From: Geotrypetes seraphini | Lineage: Eukaryota > Chordata > Amphibia > Gymnophiona > Dermophiidae | Direction: 5' to 3' | Assembly: GCF_902459505.1 (NCBI RefSeq) | Contig: NC_047095.1 | Location: forward strand, 120,845,380 to 120,909,379 | DNA length: 64,000 nt | Part shown: positions 58,201 to 64,000 of the stretch, piece by piece | How positions within the stretch are numbered: position 1 is the first letter of the stretch | Layout of the letters: every line of letters starts with the position of its first letter | Position numbers and translations under genes: made by a program | The notes under the pieces: model-generated | Database searches by the model: none | What the model was told of the DNA's origin: nothing | What the model saw: only the letters and a program-made list of their open reading frames with translations

Positions 58201-61200
58201 TACCCCCCTTGTACCTTTTTTTATCATAATACCCCCCCTTGTACCTTTTTTTTATCATAATACTCCCCCCTTGTACCTTTTTTTTGGAAAATCATAATAC
58301 CCCCCCTTGTACCTTTTTTTTGGAAAATCATAATACCCCCCTTGTACCTTTTTTTATCATAATACTCCCCCCTTGTACATTTTTTTGGAAAATCATAATA
58401 CCCCCATGTACCTTTTTTTTTGGAAAATCATAATACCCCCCCTTGTACCTTTTTTTTGGAAAATCATAATACCCCCCCATGTACCTTTTTTATGGAAAAT
58501 CATAATACCCCCCCTTGTACCTTTTTTTTGGAAAATCATAATACCCCCCCTTGTACCTTTTTTTTGGAAAATCATAATACCCCCCCTTGTAACTTTTTTT
58601 ATCATAATACCCCCCTTGTACCTTTTTTTATCATAATACCCCCCTTGTACCTTTTTTATCATAATACCCCCCCTTGTACCTTTTTTTTGGAAAATCATAA
58701 TACCCCCCTTGTACCTTTTTTTTGGAAAATCATAATACCCCCCTTGTACCTTTTTTTATCATAATACCCCCCCTTGTACCTTTTTTATCATAATACCCCC
58801 CCTTGTACCTTTTTTTTGGAAAATCATAATACCCCCCTTGTACCTTTTTTTTTGGAAAATCATAATACCCCCCCTTGTACCTTTTTTTTGGAAAATCATA
58901 ATACCCCCCCCCTTGTACCTTTTTTTTGGAAAATCATAATACCCCCCTTGTACCTTTTTTTTGGAAAATCATAATACCGCCCTTGTACCTTTTTTTTTGG
59001 AAAATCATAATACCCCCCTTGTACCTTTTTTTTGGAAAATCATAATACCCCCCCTTGTACCTTTTTTTTGGAAAATCATAATACCCCCCCTTGTACCTTT
59101 TTTTGGAAAATCATAATACCCCCCCTTGTACCTTTTTTTTGGAAAATCATAATACCCCCCCTTGTACCTTTTTTTTGGAAAATCATAATACCCCCCTTTG
59201 TACCTTTTTTTTGGAAAATCATAATATCCCCCCCTTGTACCTTTTTTTTGGAAAATCATAATACCCCCCCTTTTACCTTTTTTTTGAAAAATCATAATAC
59301 CCCCCTTTGTACCTTTTTTTTGGAAAATCATAATACCCCCTTATACCTTTTTTTTGGAAAATCATAATACCCCCCTTGTACCTTTTTTTAGAAAATCATA
59401 ATACCCCCCTTGTACCTTTTTTTTGGAAAATCATAATACCCCCCCTTGTACCTTTTTTTTGTAAAATCATAATACCCCCCCTTGTACCTTTTTTTTGGAA
59501 AATCATAATACCCCCCTTGTACCTTTTTTTGGAAAATCATAATACCCCCCCTCGTACCTTTTTATTGGAAAATCATAATACCCCCCCTTGTACCTTTTTT
59601 TTGGAAAATCATAATACCCCCCCCTTGTACCTTTTTTTAGAAAATCATAATACCCCCCCTTGTACCTTTTTTTTGGAAAATCTTAATACCCCCCCTTGTA
59701 CCTTTTTTTTGGAAAATCATAATACCCCCACCTTGTCCCTTTTTTTAGAAAATCATAATACCCCCCCTTGTACCTTTTTTTTGGAAAATCATAATACCCC
59801 CCCTTGTCCCTTTTTTTAGAAAATCGTAATACCCCCCCCTGTAACATTTTTTTTGAAAATCGTAATACCCCCCTTGTAACTTTTTTTTTGAAAATCGTAA
59901 TACCCCCCTTGTAACTTTTTTTTTGAAAATCATAATACCCCCCCTTGTAACTTTTTTTTTGAAAATCGTAATACCCCCCTTGTAACTTTTTTTTTGAAAA
60001 TCGCAATACCCCCCCTTGTAACTTTTTTTTTGAAAATCGTAATACCCCCCTTGTAACTTTTTTTATGAAAATCGTAATACCCCCCCTTGTAACTTTTTTT
60101 TGAAAATCGTAATACCCCCCCTTGTAAATTTTTTTTTGAAAATCGTAATACCCCCCCATGTAACTTTTTTTTGAAAATCGTAATACCCCCCCTTGTAACT
60201 TTTTTTTTGAAAATCGTAATACCCCCTAATACCCCCCCTTGTAACTTTTTTTTTGAAAATCGTAATAACCCCCCCTTGTAACTTTTTTTTTGAAAATCGT
60301 AATACCCCCCTTGTAACTTTTTTTTTGAAAATCGTAATACCCCCCCTTGTAACTTTTTTTTTGAAAATCGTAATACCCCCCCTTGTAACTTTTTTTTTGA
60401 AAATCGTAATACCCCCCTTGTAACTTTTTTTTTGAAAATCGTAATACCCCCCCTTGTAACTTTTTTTTTGAAAATCGTAATACCCCCCCTTGTAACTTTT
60501 TTTTTGAAAATCGTAATATCCCCCCTTGTAACTTTTTTTTGAAAATCGTAATACCCCCCCTTGTAACTTTTTTTTTGAAAATCGTAATACCCCCCCCTTG
60601 TAACTTTTTTTTTGAAAATCGTAATACCCCCCTTGTAACTTTTTTTTTGAAAATCGTAATACCCCCTCCTTGTAACTTTTTTTTTGAAAATCTTAATACC
60701 CCCCCTTGTAACTTTTTTTTTGAAAATCGTAATACCCCCCCTTGTACCTTTTTTAAAAAAAATCATAATACCCCCCCTTGTACCTTTTTTTTTGGAAAAT
60801 CATAATACCCCCCCTTGTACCTTTTTTTTGGAAAATCATAATACCCCCCCCCTTGTACCTTTTTTTTGGAAAATCATAATACCCCCCTTGTACCTTTTTT
60901 TTGGAAAATCATAATACCCCCCCTTGTACCTTTTTTTGGAAAATCATAATACCCCCCCTTGTACCTTTTTTTTGGAAAATCATAATACCGCCCTTGTACC
61001 TTTTTTTTTGGAAAATCATAATACCCCCCCTTGTACCTTTTTTTTGGAAAATCATAATACCCCCCCTTGTACCTTTTTTTTGGAAAATCATAATACCCCC
61101 CCTTGTACCTTTTTTTGGAAAATCATAATACCCCCCCTTGTACCTTTTTTTTGGAAAATCATAATACCCCCCCTTGTACCTTTTTTATCATAATACCCCC

Positions 61201-64000
61201 CCTTGTACCTTTTTTTTGGAAAATCATAATACCCCCCTTGTACCTTTTTTTGGAAAATCATAATACCCCCCTTGTACCTTTTTTTTGGAAAATCATAATA
61301 CTCCCCCCCTTGTACCTTTTTAAAAAAAAATCATAATACCCCCCCTTGTACCTTTTTTTTGGAAAATCATAATACCCCCCCTTGTACCTTTTTTTTGGAA
61401 AATCATAATACCCCCCCTTGTACCTTTTTTATCATAATACCCCCCCTTGTACCTTTTTTTTGGAAAATCATAATACCCCCCTTGTACCTTTTTTTGGAAA
61501 ATCATAATACCCCCCTTGTACCTTTTTTTTGGAAAATCATAATACTCCCCCCCTTGTACCTTTTTTTAAAAAAATCATAATACCCCCCCTTGTACCTTTT
61601 TTTTTTGGAAAATCATAATACCCCCCTTGTACCTTTTTTTTGGAAAATCATAATACCCCCCCTTGTACCTTTTTTTTGGAAAATCATAATACCCCCCCTT
61701 GTACCTTTTTTTGGAAAATCATAATACCCCCCCTTGTACCTTTTTTTTGGAAAATCATAATACCCCCCCTTGTACCTTTTTTATCATAATACCCCCCCTT
61801 GTACCTTTTTTTTGGAAAATCATAATACCCCCCCTTGTACCTTTTTTTGGAAAATCATAATACCCCCCTTGTACCTTTTTTTTGGAAAATCATAATACTC
61901 CCCCCCTTGTACCTTTTTTTAAAAAAATCATAATACCCCCCCTTGTACCTTTTTTTTTGGAAAATCATAATACCCCCCCTTGTACCTTTTTTTTGGAAAA
62001 TCATAATACCCCCCTTGTACCTTTTTTTTGGAAAATCATAATACCCCCCCTTGTACCTTTTTTTGGAAAATCATAATACCCCCCTTGTACCTTTTTTTTG
62101 GAAAATCATAATACCGCCCTTGTACCTTTTTTTTTGGAAAATCATAATACCCCCCTTGTACCTTTTTTTTGGAAAATCATAATACCCCCCCTTGTACCTT
62201 TTTTTTGGAAAATCATAATACCCCCCTTGTACCTTTTTTTGGAAAATCATAATACCCCCCCTTGTACCTTTTTTTTGGAAAATCATAATACCCCCCCTTG
62301 TACCTTTTTTTTGGAAAATCATAATACCCCCCTTTGTACCTTTTTTTTGGAAAATCATAATATCCCCCCCTTGTACCTTTTTTTTGGAAAATCATAATAC
62401 CCCCCCTTTTACCTTTTTTTTGAAAAATCATAATACCCCCCTTTGTACCTTTTTTTTGGAAAATCATAATACCCCCTTATACCTTTTTTTTGGAAAATCA
62501 TAATACCCCCCTTGTACCTTTTTTTAGAAAATCATAATACCCCCCTTGTACCTTTTTTTTGGAAAATCATAATACCCCCCCTTGTACCTTTTTTTTGTAA
62601 AATCATAATACCCCCCCTTGTACCTTTTTTTTGGAAAATCATAATACCCCCCCTTGTACCTTTTTTTGGAAAATCATAATACCCCCCCCTCGTACCTTTT
62701 TATTGGAAAATCATAATACCCCCCTTGTACCTTTTTTTTGGAAAATCATAATACCCCCACCTTGTCCCTTTTTTAAGAAAATCATAATACCCCCCCTTGT
62801 ACCTTTTTTTTGGAAAATCATAATACCCCCCCTTGTCCCTTTTTTTAGAAAATCGTAATACCCCCCCCCTGTAACTTTTTTTTTGAAAATCGTAATACCC
62901 CCCTTGTAACTTTTTTTTTGAAAATCGTAATACCTCCCTTGTAACTTTTTTTTTGAAAATCATAATACCCCCCCTTGTAACTTTTTTTTTGAAAATCGTA
63001 ATACCCCCCTTGTAACTTTTTTTTTGAAAATCGCAATACCCCCCCTTGTAACTTTTTTTTTGAAAATCGTAATACCCCCCTTGTAACTTTTTTTATGAAA
63101 ATCGTAATACCCCCCCTTGTCCCTTTTTTTAGAAAATCGTAATACCCCCCTGTAACTTTTTTTTTGAAAATCATAATACCCCCCCTTGTAACTTTTTTTT
63201 TGAAAATCGTAATACCCCCCTTGTAACTTTTTTTTGAAAATCGCAATACCCCCCCTTGTAACTTTTTTTTTTGAAAATCGTAATACCCCCCTTGTAACTT
63301 TTTTTTGGAAAATCGTAATACCCCCCCTTGTAACTTTTTTTTGGAAAATCGTAATACCCCCCTTGTAACATTTTTTTGGAAAATCATAATACTCCCCCCC
63401 TTGTACCTTTTTTTAAAAAAATCATAATACCCCCCCTTGTACCTTTTTTTTTGGAAAATCATAATACCCCCCCTTGTACCTTTTTTTTGGAAAATCATAA
63501 TACCCCCCTTGTACCTTTTTTTTGGAAAATCATAATACCCCCCCTTGTACCTTTTTTTGGAAAATCATAATACCCCCCTTGTACCTTTTTTTTGGAAAAT
63601 CATAATACCGCCCTTGTACCTTTTTTTTTGGAAAATCATAATACCCCCCTTGTACCTTTTTTTTGGAAAATCATAATACCCCCCCTTGTACCTTTTTTTT
63701 GGAAAATCATAATACCCCCCCTTGTACCTTTTTTTGGAAAATCATAATACCCCCCCTTGTACCTTTTTTTTGGAAAATCATAATACCCCCCCTTGTACCT
63801 TTTTTTTGGAAAATCATAATACCCCCCTTTGTACCTTTTTTTTGGAAAATCATAATATCCCCCCCTTGTACCTTTTTTTTGGAAAATCATAATACCCCCC
63901 CTTTTACCTTTTTTTTGAAAAATCATAATACCCCCCTTTGTACCTTTTTTTTGGAAAATCATAATACCCCCTTATACCTTTTTTTTGGAAAATCATAATA
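52213..64000. repeat. Giant satellite/minisatellite array, continuing past the window
   Basis: At least 11.8 kb of tandem units, all sharing aataccccccccttgtaac-type ends with a T run before them. Type A (~30 bp): T run, ATCGTAATAC (or AACGTAATAC), C run, TTGTAA. Type B (~36 bp): T run, GGAAAATCATAATAC, C run, TTGTAC. Type C (~37 bp): T run, GAAAATCGTAATAC, C run, TTGTAA. C runs vary from about 4 to 10 and T runs from about 5 to 9. Blocks: A 52213-55240, B 55245-56345, A 56345-57800, B 57800-59820, C 59820-60740, B 60745-62845, C 62850-63375, B 63376-end. Every unit has C/T on the plus strand and G/A on the minus. Open frames of up to 278 codons on both strands are by-products of units that are multiples of three. 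Confidence 0.97.
58980..63150. repeat. Higher-order duplication inside the satellite (~3.14-kb and ~1.49-kb shifts)
   Basis: A string of rare unit variants seen at 58980-60160 (ataccgcccttgtacc, ataatatcccccccttgt, acccccttatacc, ctcgtacctttttattgg, acccccaccttgtccc) recurs in the same order at about 62108-63150. ctcgtacctttttattgg is at 59551 and 62689. The first part returns again from 63376 to the edge, 1,494 bp after 61882. Confidence 0.85.

Noticed and set aside
59930-60766. A 278-codon minus-strand open frame in the type C block
   Set aside because: Same cause: runs of a simple repeat that happen to lack stops. Glycine/lysine-rich low complexity only.
52213-64000. CRISPR-like array
   Set aside because: Direct repeats have no unique spacers; whole units are repeated. 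The context is a vertebrate genome.
1-64000. Endogenous retrovirus or other capsid-bearing element
   Set aside because: I saw no gag/pol/env-like frames, LTR pairs or Polinton genes. All reverse-transcriptase pieces are LINE type (CR1, L1, L2).

Overview
This is a eukaryotic, vertebrate-type window: GT-AG exons with long introns, many LINE and DNA-transposon remains, and no bacterial-style operons. CR1-clade LINEs with octamer tails, L2- and L1-like LINEs, a MIR/CORE-like tRNA-SINE and very abundant palindromic hAT MITEs, with NOTCH4 linked to an MHC class I gene, point to a non-mammalian tetrapod. An amphibian such as a caecilian is my best guess. The species is inference, not shown by the sequence.

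Three host genes are supported at exon level. (1) The 5' part of a NOTCH4-like gene lies on the minus strand: exons 1-5 run from 18287 down to 2148, carry the signal peptide and seven EGF modules, and have the exon phases of vertebrate NOTCH genes. The rest lies off the left edge. (2) A complete four-exon HAUS3-like gene lies on the minus strand (27469 to 22501). It encodes about 601 residues, close to the roughly 600 of HAUS3, a subunit of the augmin complex. (3) An MHC class I-like gene lies on the plus strand (40617 to 51600): leader, alpha1, alpha2 and alpha3 exons, all joined by phase-1 introns. The groove has lost nearly all peptide-end anchor residues, so it looks non-classical. No transmembrane exon is visible.

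The intergenic and intronic DNA is dominated by repeats. About twenty palindromic hAT MITEs are present, many with intact 8-bp target duplications. There are many CR1 3' pieces in both orientations, L1 and L2 fragments and several other inverted-repeat MITEs. In NOTCH4 intron 4-3 territory (6333-7886) there is a ~81-bp tandem array in which every unit carries a CTCF-consensus site, all in one orientation. From 52213 to the right edge (64000, still unfinished) the DNA is a pyrimidine/purine-asymmetric satellite. It has three unit types (about 30, 36 and 37 bp) in alternating blocks, with higher-order duplications of about 0.33, 1.5 and 3.1 kb.

The genes do not form an operon-like unit. The biology is that of an MHC neighbourhood (class I plus NOTCH4), with a mitotic-spindle gene between them. 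The strongest candidates for something undescribed are the CTCF-site tandem array and the giant satellite lying where the class I transmembrane exon is expected.
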